From contig NC_065570.1 in the NCBI RefSeq assembly GCF_937616625.2, positions 19,306,046 to 19,370,045 of the forward strand: 64,000 nt of DNA, given 5' to 3'. Source of the stretch: Mercurialis annua (lineage: Eukaryota > Streptophyta > Magnoliopsida > Malpighiales > Euphorbiaceae). Made by a program: the position numbers and the translations under genes. Below are positions 38,504-51,201 of this stretch, in pieces; position 1 is the first letter of the stretch, and each line of letters begins with the position of its first letter. Below the pieces are notes generated by a model. That model saw only the letters and a program-made list of their open reading frames with translations, searched no databases and was not told the DNA's origin.

Positions 38504-41500
38504 AATTTTCTAAAAAGGTGAAACGCTTCGATTTGTTTAGTAATGTTTGTAAACGTTTGGCTTAAATTGATAAAAAGATAAAACGGTTGGTTTTGTTTCA
38601 CAACATTTGTAAAGGTTTGGTTTAAATCACTAAAAAATGTGAAACGTTTGGATTTAATTTGTAATGTTTAAAACGTTTGGTTTTGTTTCGTAAAGTTTGT
38701 AAATGTTTGGCTTAAATCGCTAAAAATGTGAAACGTTTGGATTTGTTTAGTAACGTTTTAAACGTTTGGTTTTGTTTCGTAATGTTTGTAAACGTTTGGC
38801 TTAAATCGCTAAAAAGGGGAAACGCTTGGATTTGTTTCATAATGTTTTTAAACGTTTGGCTTAAATTGCTAAATAGGCGAAATTTTTGGATCTATTTCGT
38901 AACGTTTGTAAACGTTTGGCTAAAATCGCTAAAAAGGTGAAACGTTTGGTTTTGTTTCGTAACATTTGTAAACGCTCGGCTTAATCGCTAAAAAGGTGAA
39001 ATATTTGGATTTGTTTCTTGTAAACGTTTAGCCTATATTGCTAGAAAGGTGAAACACTTGGATTTGTTTTGTAACACTTGTAAACGTTTGGCTTAAATTG
39101 CTAAAAAGGAGAAACGCTTGGATTTTTTTCGCAACTTTTGTAAACATTTTTCTTAAATTGCTAAAAAGGTGAAACGTTTGGATTTGTTTCGTAGCGTTTA
39201 TCAACGTTTGGCTTAAATCGCTAAAAAGGTGAAACGTTTGGATTTGTTTCGTACCGTTTGCAAACGTTTGGCTTAAATCACAAAAAAGATGAAACGTTTG
39301 TATTTGTTTCGTAACCTATAAAAACGTTTGGCTTAAATCGCTAAAAAGGGGAAACGTTTGGATTTGTTCCGTAACGTTTGTAAACGTTTGGTTTAGAACG
39401 CTAAAAAGGTGAAACGTTTGGATTTGTTTCATAAAGTTTTAAATGTTTAGCTGAAATCGCTAAAATGGGGGAACATTTAAATTTTTTTTATTACGTTTGG
39501 CTAAAATCGCTTAATATGTGAAACGTTTGGTTTTGTTCCGTAACGTTTGTAAACGTTCCACTTAAATTGCTTAAACGTGAAATAATTGGATTTGTTTCGT
39601 AACGTTGGTAAACGTTTGACATAAATTGCTAAATAGGTGAAACACTTGGATTTGTTTCATAACCTTTGTAAACGTTTGGCTTAAATTGCTAAAAAGGTGA
39701 AATGGTTGGATTTGTTTAGTAATGTTTGTAAACGTTTGGCTTAAATTGCTAAAAAGGTGAAATGCTTGGATTTGTTTCGTAACGTTGATAAAGGTTTGGC
39801 TTAAATTGCTAAAAAGGTGAAACATTTGGATTTGTTTCATAACATTTGTAAACATTTGGCTTAAATAGCTAAAAAGGTGAAATGTTTGGATTTTTTCGTA
39901 ACGTTTATAAACTTTTGGCTTAAATTGCTAAAAAAGGGAAACGCTTGGACTTGTTTCGTAACGTTTGTCTTAAATTGCTAAAAAGGTGAAACGCTTGGAT
40001 TTGTTTGGTAATATTTGTAAACGTTTTACTTACATTGCTAAAAAGGTTAAACGTTTCGATTTGTTTCGTAGCGTTTGTAAACGCTTGGCTTAAATCTCTA
40101 ATAAGGTGAAACGTTTGGATTTGTTTCGTACCGTTTGTAAACGTTTGGCTTATATTTCTAAAAAGGGGAAACGTTTGGATTTGTTTCCTAACGTGTGTAA
40201 ACGTTTGGCTTAAATCGCTAAAAAGGTGAAACCTTTGGATTTGTTCGTAACATCTGTAAACGTTTGGTTTAAATTGCTAAAAATGTGAAACTCTTGGATT
40301 TATTTCGTTACGTTTGTAAACGTTTGGCTTAAATTGCTAAAAAGGTGAAACGCTTGGATTTGTTTCGTAATGTTTGTAAATGTTTGGCATAAATCGCTAA
40401 AAAGACGAAACGTTTGGATTTATTTCGTAACGTTTGTAAATGTTTGGCTTAAATTGCTAAAAGGATGAGACGTTTGGATTTGTTTCGTGACGTTTGGATT
40501 TGTTTCGTAACTTTTGTAAACGTTTGGCTTAAATCCCTAAAAATGGGAAACGTTTCATTTGTTTCGAAACGTTTATAAACGCTTAGCTTAAATTGCTAAA
40601 AAGGTGAAACGCCTGGATTTGTTTCCTATCGTTTGTAAACGTTTGGCTTAAATTGCTAAAAAGGTGAAACATTTTGATTTGTTTCATAATGGTTGTAAAC
40701 GTTTGGCCTAAATCGCTAAAAAGGAGAAACTTTTAGATTTGTTTCGTAACTTTTATAAACGTTTGGCTTAAATCGCTAAAAAGGTGAAACATTGTGATTT
40801 GTTTCGTAACGCTTGTAAATGTTTGGCTTAAATCGCTAAAAAGGTGAAACATTTGGATTTGTTTCGTAACGTTTGTAAATGTTTGGTTTAAATTGTTAAA
40901 AAGGTGAAACGTTTGTATTTGTTTCGTAACGTTTGTAAACGTTTGGCTTAAATTGCTAAAAAGGTGAAACGTTTTGATTTGTTTCGAAAGGTTTGTAACT
41001 GTTTGGCTTAAATCGCTAAAAAGATAAAACGTTTAGATTTGTTTCGTAACGTTTGTAAATGTTTGGCTTAAATCGCTACAAAGGTGAAATGTTTGGATTT
41101 GTTTCGTAACGTTTTTAAATGTTTGGCCTAAATCGCTAAAAAGGGGAAACATTTGGATTTGTTTCGTAATGTTTGTAAACGTTTGGCTTACATTGCTAAA
41201 AAGGTGAAATGTTTAGATTTGTTTCGTAGCGTTTGTAAACGTTTGGCTTAGATCTCTAAAAAGGTGAAACGTTTGGAATTGTTTCGTACCGTTTGTAAAC
41301 ATTTGGCTTATATCGCTAAAAAGGTAAAATGTTTGGATTTGTTTCGTAACGTTTGTAAACTTTTGGCTTAAATTGCTAAAAAGGTGAAACGCTTGGATTT
41401 ATTTCGTAACGTTTTTAAACATTTGGCTTAAATTGCTAAAAATGTGACATGTTTGCATTTGTTTTGTAACATTTGTAAACGTTTAGCTTAAATTACTAAA

Positions 41501-41549
41501 AAGGTGAAATGTTTGGATTTGTTTCGGAACATTTGTAAACGTTTGGCTT
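38504..41549 (+). repeat. HOR-1 unit c, 3,046 bp
   Basis: Third consecutive 3.1-kb unit, about 70 bp shorter than unit b. One visible loss is a decamer near 39961, where CGTAACGTTTGTCTTAAA lacks GTTTGTAAAC. Confidence 0.85.
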
Positions 41550-42619
41550 AATTTTCTAAAAAGGTGAAACGCTTGGATTTGTTTCGTAACGTTTGTAAAC
41601 GTTTGGCTTAAATTGCTAAAAAGATGAAACGGTTGGTTTTGTTTCGCAACGTTTGTAAAGGTTTGGTTTAAATCGCTAAAAAATGTGAAACTTTTGGATT
41701 TAATTTGTAACGTTTTAAACGTTTGGTTTTGTTTCGTAACGTTTGTAAATGTTTGGCTTAAATCGCTAAAAATATGAAACGTTTCGATTTGTTTAGTAAC
41801 ATTTTAAATGTTTGGTTTTGTTTCGTAATGTTTGTAAACGTTTGGCTTAAATCGCTAAAAAGGGGAAACGCTTGGATTTGTTTCATAACGTTTTTAAACG
41901 TTTGGCTTAAATTGCTAAAAAGGCGAAACGTTTGGATTTGTTTCGTAACGTTTGTAAACATTTGGCTAAAATCGCTAAAAAGGTGAAACGTTTGGTTTTG
42001 TTTCGTAACATTTGTAAACGTTCGGCTTAATCGCTAAAAAGGTGAAACATTTGGATTTGTTTCTTATAAACGTTTAGCCTATATTGCTAGAAAGGTGAAA
42101 CACTTGGATTTGTTTCGTATCATTTGTAAACTTTTGGCTTAAATTGCTAAAAAGGTAAAACGCTTAGATTTATTTCATAACCTTTGTAAACGTTTGGCTT
42201 AAATTGCTAGAAAGGTGAACGCTTGGATTTGTTTCGTAACGTTTGTAAACGTTTGGCTTCAATTGCTAAAAAAGTGAAATATTCAGATTTGTTTCGTAAC
42301 CTTTGTAAACATTTGGCTTAAATAGCTAAAAATGTGACATGTTTGAATTTGTTTTATAACATTTGTAAACGTTTGGCTTAAATTGCTAAAAAGGTGAAAC
42401 ACTTGAATTTGTTTCATAGCGTTTGTAAACGTTCGGCCTAAATTATGAAAAAGATGAAACGCTTGGATTTGTTTCGTAACGTTTGTAAACGTTTGGATTA
42501 CATTGCTAAAAAGGGGAAACGTTTGGATTTGTTTCTTAGCGGTTTTAAACGTTTGCATTAAATCGCTATAAAGGTGAAATGCTTGGATTTGTTTCAGAAC
42601 ATTTGTAAACGTTTGGCTT
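41550..42619 (+). repeat. Transition block between two HOR families, 1,070 bp
   Basis: Begins as an HOR-1 unit, but at 42.07-42.57 kb follows the version found only in the composite unit at 26.94-27.46 kb (for example the ATGTGACATGTTTGAATTTG monomer near 42338 and near 27212). At about 42,570 it joins a monomer run that leads into the next TTAATTTTCTAA marker. This is the boundary after which the poly-T-bearing HOR-2 units appear. Confidence 0.7.
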
Positions 42620-45164
42620 AATTTTCTAAAAAGGTGAAACGCTTGGATTTGTTTCGTAACGTTTGTAAACGTTTGGCTTAAATTGCTAAAAAGATGAAAC
42701 GGTTGGTTTTGTTTTGAAACATTTGTAAAGGTTTGTCTTAAATCGCTAAAAATGTGAAACGTTTGGATTTGTTTTGTAACGTTTTACACTTTTATTTTTT
42801 TTTGTAACGTTTGTAAATGTTTGGCTTAAATCGCTAAAAAGGGAAAATGTTTGAATTTGTTTCGTAACGTTTGTAAACGTTTGGCTTAAATTGCTAAAAA
42901 GGCGAAATGTTTGGATTTGTTTCGTAACGTTTGTAAACGTTTTGCTAAAAACGCTAAAATGGTGAAATGTTTGGATTTGTTTCGTAAGATTTGTAAACGC
43001 TTGGCTTAAATCTCTAAAAAAGTTAAACGTTTGTATTTAATTCATAACTTTGTAAACGTTTGGCTTAAATCACTAAAAAGGTTAAAAGTTTGGATTTGTT
43101 TCGAAACGTTTGCAAGCGTTTGGCTCAAATCGCTAAAAAGGTGAAACGTTTGGATTTGTTTCTTAATGTAGGTAAACGTTTGGCTTCAATCGCTAAAAGG
43201 GGGAACGTTTGGATTTGTTTCGTAAGGTTTGTAAACGTTAGGCATAAATCACAAAAAAGGTGAAATGTATGGATTTGTTTCGTAACGTTTTAAACATTTG
43301 GCTTAAATCGGTAAAATGGGGAAACGTTTGTATTAGTTTCGTAATGTTTGTAAGCGTTTGTCTTAAATTGCTAAAAAGGTGAAACATTTTGATTTATTTC
43401 ATAACGTTTGTAAACGTTTTTGCTTAAATCGCTAAAAAGGTGAAACGTTTAGATTGGTTTCGTAACGTTTGTAAACGTTTGGCTTAAATCTCTAAAATGG
43501 TGAAACATTTGAATTTGTTTCGTAACGTTTGTAAATGTTTGGCTTAAATCGCTAAAAAGGTGAAACATCTGGATTTGTTACGTAGCGTTTGTAAACGTTT
43601 GGGTTAAATTGCTAAAAAGGTGAAACGCTTGGATTTGTTTCGTAACTATTGTAAACGTTTGACTTAAATTGCCAAAAAGGTGAAACATTTGAATTTGTTT
43701 CCTAGCCTTTGTAAACGTTTGGCTTAAATCGCTAAAAAGGTAAAATGTTTGGATTTGTTTCCTCGCGTTTGTAAACGTTTGGCTTAAATTGCTAAAAAGG
43801 TAAAACCTTTAGATTTGTTTCGTAACGTTTGTAAAACGTTTGGTTTAAATTGCTAAAAATGTGAATCGCTTAGATTTGTTTCGTTACGTTTGTAAACGTT
43901 TGGCTTAAATTGCTAAAAAGGTGAAACGCTTGGATTTGTTTCTTAATGTTTGTAAGCGTTTGGCTTAAATCGCTAAAAAAACGAAACGTTTGGATTTATT
44001 TCGTAACGTTTGTAAACGTTTGGCTTAAATCGCTAAAAACATGAAACGTTCGGATTTGTTTCGTAACGTTTGTAAACGTCTGGCTTAAATCGCTAAAAAG
44101 AGGAAACGTTTGGATTTGTTTCGTAACTTTTGTAAACGTTTGGCTTAATTCGCTAAAAATGTGAAACGTTTCATTTGTTTCTTAACGTTTGTAAACATTT
44201 AGCTTAAATTGATAAAAAGGTGAAACGCTTGGATTTGTTTCGTAACGTTTGTAAACGTTTTGGCTTAAATTGCTAAAAATGTGAAACATTTGGATTTTTT
44301 CCTAACCTTTGTAAACGTTCGGCTTAAATCGGTAAAAAGGGTAAATGTTTGGATTTGTTTTGTAATGTTTGTAAACGTTTGGTTTAAATCGCTAAAAAGT
44401 TGAAACCTTTGGATTTGTTTCGTAACATTTGTAAACGTTTGGTTTAAATTGTTAAAAATGTGAAACGCTTGGATATTTTTTGTAATGTTTGTAAACGTTT
44501 GGCTTAAATTGCTAAATAAGTAAAACGCTTGGATTTATTTCTTAACGTTTGTAAACGTTTGGCTTAAATCGCTAAAAAGACGAAACGTTTGAATTTATTT
44601 CGTAACGTTTGTAAACGTGTGGCTTAAATCGCTAAAAGGATTAAACATTTGGATTTGTTTCGTAACGTTTGTAAACGTCTGGCTTAAATCGCTTAGAAGG
44701 GGAAATTTTTGGATTTGTTTCGTAACTTTTGTAAACGTTTGGCTTAAATCGTTAAAAATGTGAAACGTTTCATTTATTTCGTAACGTTTGTAAACGTTTG
44801 GCTTAAATTGCTAAAAAGGTGAAACACTTGGATTTGTTTTTTAACGTTTTGTAAACATTTGGCTTAAATCGCTAAAAAGACGAAACGTTTGGATTTATTT
44901 CGTAACGTTTGTAAACGTTTGGCTTAAATCGCTAAAAAGATGAAACGTTTGGATTTGTTTCGTAACGTTTGTAAACGTTTAATTTAAATCGCTCAAAAGG
45001 CAAAACGTTTGGATTTGTTTCATAACTTTTGTAAACGTTTGGCTTAAATCGCTAAAAATGTGAAACGTTTCATTTGTTTCGTAACCTTTGTAACTGTTTG
45101 GCCTAAATTGCTAAAAAGGTGAAATGCTTGGATTTGTTTCAGAACATTTGTAAACGTTTGGCTT
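42620..45164 (+). repeat. HOR-2 unit 1, 2,545 bp
   Basis: First unit with the poly-T monomer (CGTTTTACACTTTTATTTTTTTTTG near 42.78 kb) that marks the right third of the window. It also contains CGTTTCATTTG short monomers at about 44.17, 44.77 and 45.07 kb. Confidence 0.75.
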
Positions 45165-46084
45165 AATTTTCTAAAAAGGTGAAACGCTTGGATTTGTTTC
45201 GTAACGTTTGTAAACGTTTGGCTTAAACTGCTAAAAAGATGAAACGGTTGGTTTTGTTTCGTAACATTTGTAAAGTTTTGGCTTAATCGCTAAAAATGTG
45301 AAACGTTTGGATTTGTTTTCTAACGTTTTAAACGTTTTTTTTTTGTAATGTATGTAAACGTTTGGCTTAAGTCGCTAAAAAGGGAAAACGTTTGAATTTG
45401 TTTCGTAACGTTTGTAAACGTTTGGCTTAAATTGCTAAAAAGGCGAAACGTTTGGATTTGTTTCGTAACGTTTGTAAACGTTTTGCTGAAATCGCTAAAA
45501 TGGTGAAATGTTTGGATTTGTTTCGTAACGTTTGTAAATGTCTGGCTTAAATCGCTAAAAAGGTTAAACGTTTGGATTTAATTCATAACCTTTGTAAACG
45601 TTTGGCTTAAATCAATAAAAAGGTTAAAAGTTTTGATTTGTTTCGAAACATTTGTAAGCGTTTGGCTCAAATCGCTAAAAAGGTGAAACGTTTGGATTTC
45701 TTTCTTATTATTTGTAAACGTTTGGCTTCAATCGCTAAAAAGGGGAAACAATGGATTTGTTTCGTAATGTTTGTAAACGTTAGGCAAAAATCGCAAAAAA
45801 GGTGAAATGTATGGATTTGTTTCATAACGTTTTAAACATTTGGCTTAAGTCGGTAAAATGGGGAAACATTTATATTTGTTTCGTAATGTTTGTAAACGTT
45901 AGGCATAAATCGCTAAAAAGGGGAAACGTTTGGATTTGTTCGTAACTTTTGTAAACGTTTGGCTTAAATCGCTAAAAATGTGAAACGTTTCATTTGTTTC
46001 GTAACGTTTGTAAACTTTTGGCCTAAATTGCTAAAAAGGAGAAATGCTTGGATTTGTTTCAGAACATTTGTAAACGTTTGGCTT
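45165..46084 (+). repeat. HOR-2 truncated unit, 920 bp
   Basis: Bounded by TTAATTTTCTAA and its variant TTAATTTTTTAA. It keeps the poly-T monomer (about 45.33 kb) and the start of the unit, then jumps near 45.9 kb to the CGTTTCATTTG end block. Confidence 0.75.
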
Positions 46085-48737
46085 AATTTTTTAAAAATGT
46101 GAAACGCTTGGATTTGTTTCGTAACGTTTGTAAACGTTTGGCTAAAATTGCTAAAAACATAAAATAGTTGGTTTTGTTTCGTAACATTTTTAAAGGTTTG
46201 GCTTAATCGCTAAAAATATGAAACATTTGGATTTGTTTTGTAACGTTTTATACGTTTGTTTTTTTTTGTAACGTATGTAAACGTTTGGCTTAAATCGATA
46301 AAAAGGGAAAACGTTTGAATTTGTTTTGTAACGTTTGTAAACGTTTGGCTTAAATTGCTAAAAAGGCGAAACATTTGGATTTTTTTCGTAACGTTTGTAA
46401 ACGTTTTGTTGAAATCGCTAAAATGGTGAAATGTTTTGATTTGTTTCGTAACGTTTGTAAATGTTTGGTTTAAATCGCTAAAAAGGTTAAACGTTTCGAT
46501 TTAATTCATAACCTTTGTAATCGTTTGGCTTAAATCACTAAAAAGGTTAATAGTTTGGATTTGTTTCGAAACGTTTGTAAGCGTTTGGCTCAAATCGCTA
46601 AAAAGGTGAAACGTTTGGATTTGTTTCTTAATGTTTGTAAACGTTTGGCTTCAATCGCAAAAAAGGGGGAACTACGGATTTGTTTCATAACGTTTGTAAA
46701 TGTTAAGCATAAATCGCAAAAAAGGTGAAATGTATGGATTTGTTTCGTAACGTTTTAAACATTTGGCTTAAATCGGTAAAATGGGGAAACATTTATATTT
46801 GTTTCCAAATGTTTGTAAACAATTGGCTTAAATTGCTAACAAGGTGAAACGTTTTGATTTATTTCTTAACGTTTGTAAACGTTTTGCTTAAATCGCTAAA
46901 AACATGAAATGTTTAGATTTGTTTCATAACGTTTGTAAAAGTTTGGCTTAAATTGCTAAAAAGGTGAAATATTTGAATTTGTTTCGTAACGTTTGTAAAC
47001 ATTTGGCTTAAATCGCTAAAAAGGTGAAACATTTGGATTTGTTTCGTAACGTTTGTAAACGTTTGGGTTAAATTGCTAAAAAAGGGAAACGCTTGGATTT
47101 GTTTTGAACATTTGTTAACGTTTGGCTTAAATTGCTAAAAAGGTGAAACATTTGGATTTGTTTCCTAACCTTTGTAGACGTCTGGCTTAAATCGCTAAAA
47201 AGGGAAAATATTCAGATTTGTTTTGTAATGTTTGTAAAGGTTTGGCTTAAATCGCTAAAATGGTGAAACCTTTGGATTTGTTTCGTAACGTTTGTAAACC
47301 GTTTGGTTTAAATTGCGAAAAATGTGAAACGCTTAGATTTGTTTCTTTACGTTTGTAAAAGTTTAGCTTAAATTGCTAAAAAGGTGACACGCTCGGATTT
47401 GTTTCTTATTGTTTCTAAACGTTTGGCTTAAATCGCTAAAAAGACGAAACGTTTGGATTTATTTCGTAAAGTTTGTAAACGTTTGGCTTAAATCGCTAAA
47501 AAGATGAAACGTTTGGATTTGTTTCGTAACATTTGTAAACGTCTGGCTTAAATCGCTAAAAAGGGGTAACGTTTGGATTTGTTTCGTAACTTCTGTAACG
47601 TTTGGCTTCAATCGCTAAAAATGTGAAATGTTTCATTTGTTTCGTAACGTTTGTAAACATTTATCTTAAATTGCTAAAAAGGTGAAACGCTTGGATTTGT
47701 TTCGTAACTTTTGTAAACGTTTGAATTAAATTGCTAAAAAGGTGAAACATTTGGATTTGTTTCCTAACCTTTGTAAACGTTTGGCTTAAATCGCTAAAAA
47801 GGTGAAATGTTTGGATTTGTTTCGTACAGTTTGTAAACGTTTGGCTTAAATCGCTAAAAAGGTGAAACCTTTATATTTGTTTTGTAATGTTTGTAAACGT
47901 TTGGTTTAAATCGCTAAAAAGGTGAAACCTTTGGATTTGTTTCGAAACATTTGTAAACGTTTGGTTTAAATTGCTAAAATTGTGATACGCTTAAATTTGT
48001 TTCGTAATTTTTGTAAACGTTTAGCTTAAATTGCTAAAAAAGTGAAACACTTGGATTTGTTTCTTAACGTTTGGCTTAAATCGCTAAAAAGACGAAACGT
48101 TTGGATTTATTTCGTAATGTATGTAAACGTTTGGCTTACATCGCTAAAAAGATGAAACGTTTGGATTTTGTTTCGTAACGTTTGTAAACGTCTGGCTTAA
48201 ATCGCTTAGAAGGGGAAACGTTTGGATTTGTTTCGTAACTTTTGTAAACGTTTGGCGTAAATCGCTAAAAATGTGAAATGTTTCATTTGTTTCGTAACAT
48301 CTGTAAACGTTTGGCTTAAATTGCTAAAAAAAGTGAAACGCTTGGATTTGTTTCGTAACATTTGTAAACGTTTGGCTTAAATTGCTAAAAAGGTGAAATA
48401 CTTGGATTTGTTTCTTAACGTTTGTAAACATTTGACTTAAATCGCTAAAAAGACGAAACGTTTGGATTTATTTTGTAACGTTTGTAAACCTTTGGCTTAA
48501 ATAGCTAAAAAGATGAAACATTTGGATTTGTTTCGTAACGTTTGTAAACGTTTGGCTTAAATCGCAAAAAAGGGGAAACATTTGGATTTGTTTCGTGACT
48601 TTTGTAAACGTTTGGCTTAAATCGCTAAAAATGTGAAACGTTTCATTTGTTTCGTAACGTTTGTAAACGTTTGGCCTAAATTGATAAAAAGGTGAAATGC
48701 TTGGATTTGTTTCGGAACATTTGTAAACGTTTGGCTT
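46085..48737 (+). repeat. HOR-2 unit 2, 2,653 bp
   Basis: Contains the poly-T monomer near 46.25 kb, the rare GGGGGAACTACGGATTTG near 46.67 kb and one copy of the ACTTCTGTAACG monomer (47589). Confidence 0.8.
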
Positions 48738-51201
48738 AATTTTCTAAAAAGGTAAAAAGCTTGGATAGGTTTCGTAACGTTTGTAAACGTTTGGCTTAAA
48801 TTGCTAAAAAGATGAAACGGCTGGTTTTGTATCGTAACATTTGTAAAGGTTTGGCTTAAATCGCTAAAAATGTGAAACGTTTGGATTTGTTCTGTAACGT
48901 TTTAAACATTTGTTTTTTTTGTAACGTTTGTTTTTTTTTTGTAACGTTTGTTTTTTTTTTGTAACGTTTGTAAACGTTTGGCTTCAATCGCCAAAAAGGG
49001 AAAAAGTTTGAATTTTTTTCGTAACGTTTGTAAACGCTTGGCTTAAATTGCTAAAAAGGCGAAACGTTTGGATTTGTTTCGTAACGTTTGTAAACGTTTT
49101 GCTGAAATCGCTAAAATGGTGAAATGTTTGGATTTGTTTCGTAACGTTTGTAAATGTTTGGCTTAAATAGCTAAAAACGTTAAACGTTTCGATTTAATTC
49201 ATAACCTTTGTAAACGTTTGGCTTAAATTTCTAAAAAGGTTAAAAGTTTGGATTTGTTTCGATACGTTTGTAAGCATTTGGCTTAAATCGCTAAAAAGGT
49301 GAAATGTTTCGATTTGTTTCTTAATGTTTGTAAATGTTTGGCTTCAATCGCTAAAAAGATGAAACGTTTGGATTTGTTTCGTAACGTTTGTAAACGTCTG
49401 GCTTAAATCGCTAAAAAGGGGTAACGTTTGGATTTGTTTCGTAAATTCTGTAACGTTTGGCTTCAATCGCTAAAAATGTGAAATGTTTCATTTGTTTCGT
49501 AACGTTTGTAAACATTTATCTTAAATTGCTAAAAAGGTGAAACGCTTGGATTTGTTTCGTAACTTTTGTAAACGTTTGACTTAAATTGCTAAAAAGGTGA
49601 AACATTTAGATTTGTTTCCTAACCTTTGTAAACGTTTGGCTTAAATCGCTAAAAAGGTGAAATGTTTGGATTTGTTTCGTAGAGTTTGTAAACGTTTGGC
49701 TTAAATCGCTAAAAAGGTGAAACCTTTATATTTGTTTCGTAACGTTTGTAAAACGTTTGGTTTAAATTGCTAAAAATATGAAACGCTTGAATTTGTTTCG
49801 TAACGTTTGTAAAACGTTTGGCTTAAATTTCTAAAAAGGTGAAACCTTTAGATTTGTTTCGTAACGTTTGTAAAACGTTTGGCTTAAATTGCTAAAAAGG
49901 TGAAACGCTTGGATTTGTTTCTTAATGTTTGTAAACGTTTGGCTTAAATCTCTAAAAAGACGAAACATTTAGATTTACTTCGTAAAGTTTGTAAACATTT
50001 GGCTTAAATCGCTAAAAAGATGAAATGTTTGGATTTGTTTCGTAACGTTTGTTAACGTCTGGCTTAAATCGCTAAAAAGGGGTAACGTTTGGATTTGTTT
50101 CGTAACTTCTGTAACGTTTGGCTTAAATCGCTAAAAATGTGAAATGTTTCATTTGTTTCGTAACGTTTGTAAACATTTATCTTAAATTTCTAAAAAGGTG
50201 AAACGCTTGGATTTGTTTCGTAACGTTTGTAAACGTTTTGGCTTAAATTGCTAAAAAGGTGAAACATTTGGATTTTTTCCTAACCTTTGTAAACGTTTGG
50301 CTTAAATCGCTAAAAAGGGAAAACGTTCAGATTTGTTTTGCAATGTTTGTAAACGTTTGGTTTAAATCTCTAAAAAGGTGAAACCTTTGGATTTGTTTCG
50401 AAACATTTGTAAATGTTTGGTTTAAATTGCTAAAATTGTGAAACGCTTGAATTTGTTTCGTAATTTTTGTAAACGTTTGGCTTAAATTGCTAAAAAAGTG
50501 AAACACTTGGATTTGTTTCTTAACGTTTGTAAACGTTTGGCTTAAATCGCTAAAAAGACGAAACGTTTGGATTTATTTTGTAATGTATGTAAACGTTTGG
50601 CTTACATCGCTAAAAAGATGAAACGTTTGGACTTTGTTTCGTAACGTTTGTAAACGTCTGGCTTAAATCGCTTAGAAGGGGAAACGTTTGGATTTGTTTC
50701 GTAACTTTTGTAAACGTTTGGCGTAAATCGCAAAAAATGTGAAATGTTTCATTTGTTTCGTAACGTCTGTAAACGTTTGGCTTAAATTGCTAAAAAAGTG
50801 AAACGCTTGGATTTGTTTCGTAACATTTGTAAACGTTTGGCTTAGATTGCTAAAAAGGTGAAATACTTGGATTTGTTTCTTAACGTTTGTAAACATTTGG
50901 CTTAAATCGCTAAAAAGACTAAACGTTTGGATTTATTTTGTAACGTTTGTAAACGTTTGGCTTAAATAGCTAAAAAGATGAAACATTTGGATTTGTTTCG
51001 TAACGTTTGTAAACGTTTGGCTTAAATCGCAAAAAAGGGGAAACGTTTGGATTTGTTTCGTAACTTTTGTAAACGTTTGGCTTAATTCCTAAAAATGTGA
51101 AACGTTTCATTTGTTTCGTAACGTTTGTAAACGTTTGGCCTAAATTGATAAAAAGGTGAAATGCTTGGATTTGTTTCGGAACATTTGTAAATGTTTGGCT
51201 T
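48738..51201 (+). repeat. HOR-2 unit 3, 2,464 bp
   Basis: Has two copies of the short ATTCTG/ACTTCTG monomer (49444 and 50105), that is the 661-bp tandem duplication, but lacks about 0.8 kb found in units 2 and 4, with a jump near 49.36 kb. It also contains the expanded poly-T repeat at 48911-48970. Confidence 0.8.
48911..48970 (+). repeat. Nested 20-bp expansion of a poly-T monomer
   Basis: GTAACGTTTG followed by ten T is repeated, giving GTAACGTTTG at 48921, 48941 and 48961 with T runs between. Other HOR-2 units have only one such T run, so this looks like a recent slippage expansion inside the satellite. Confidence 0.9.
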
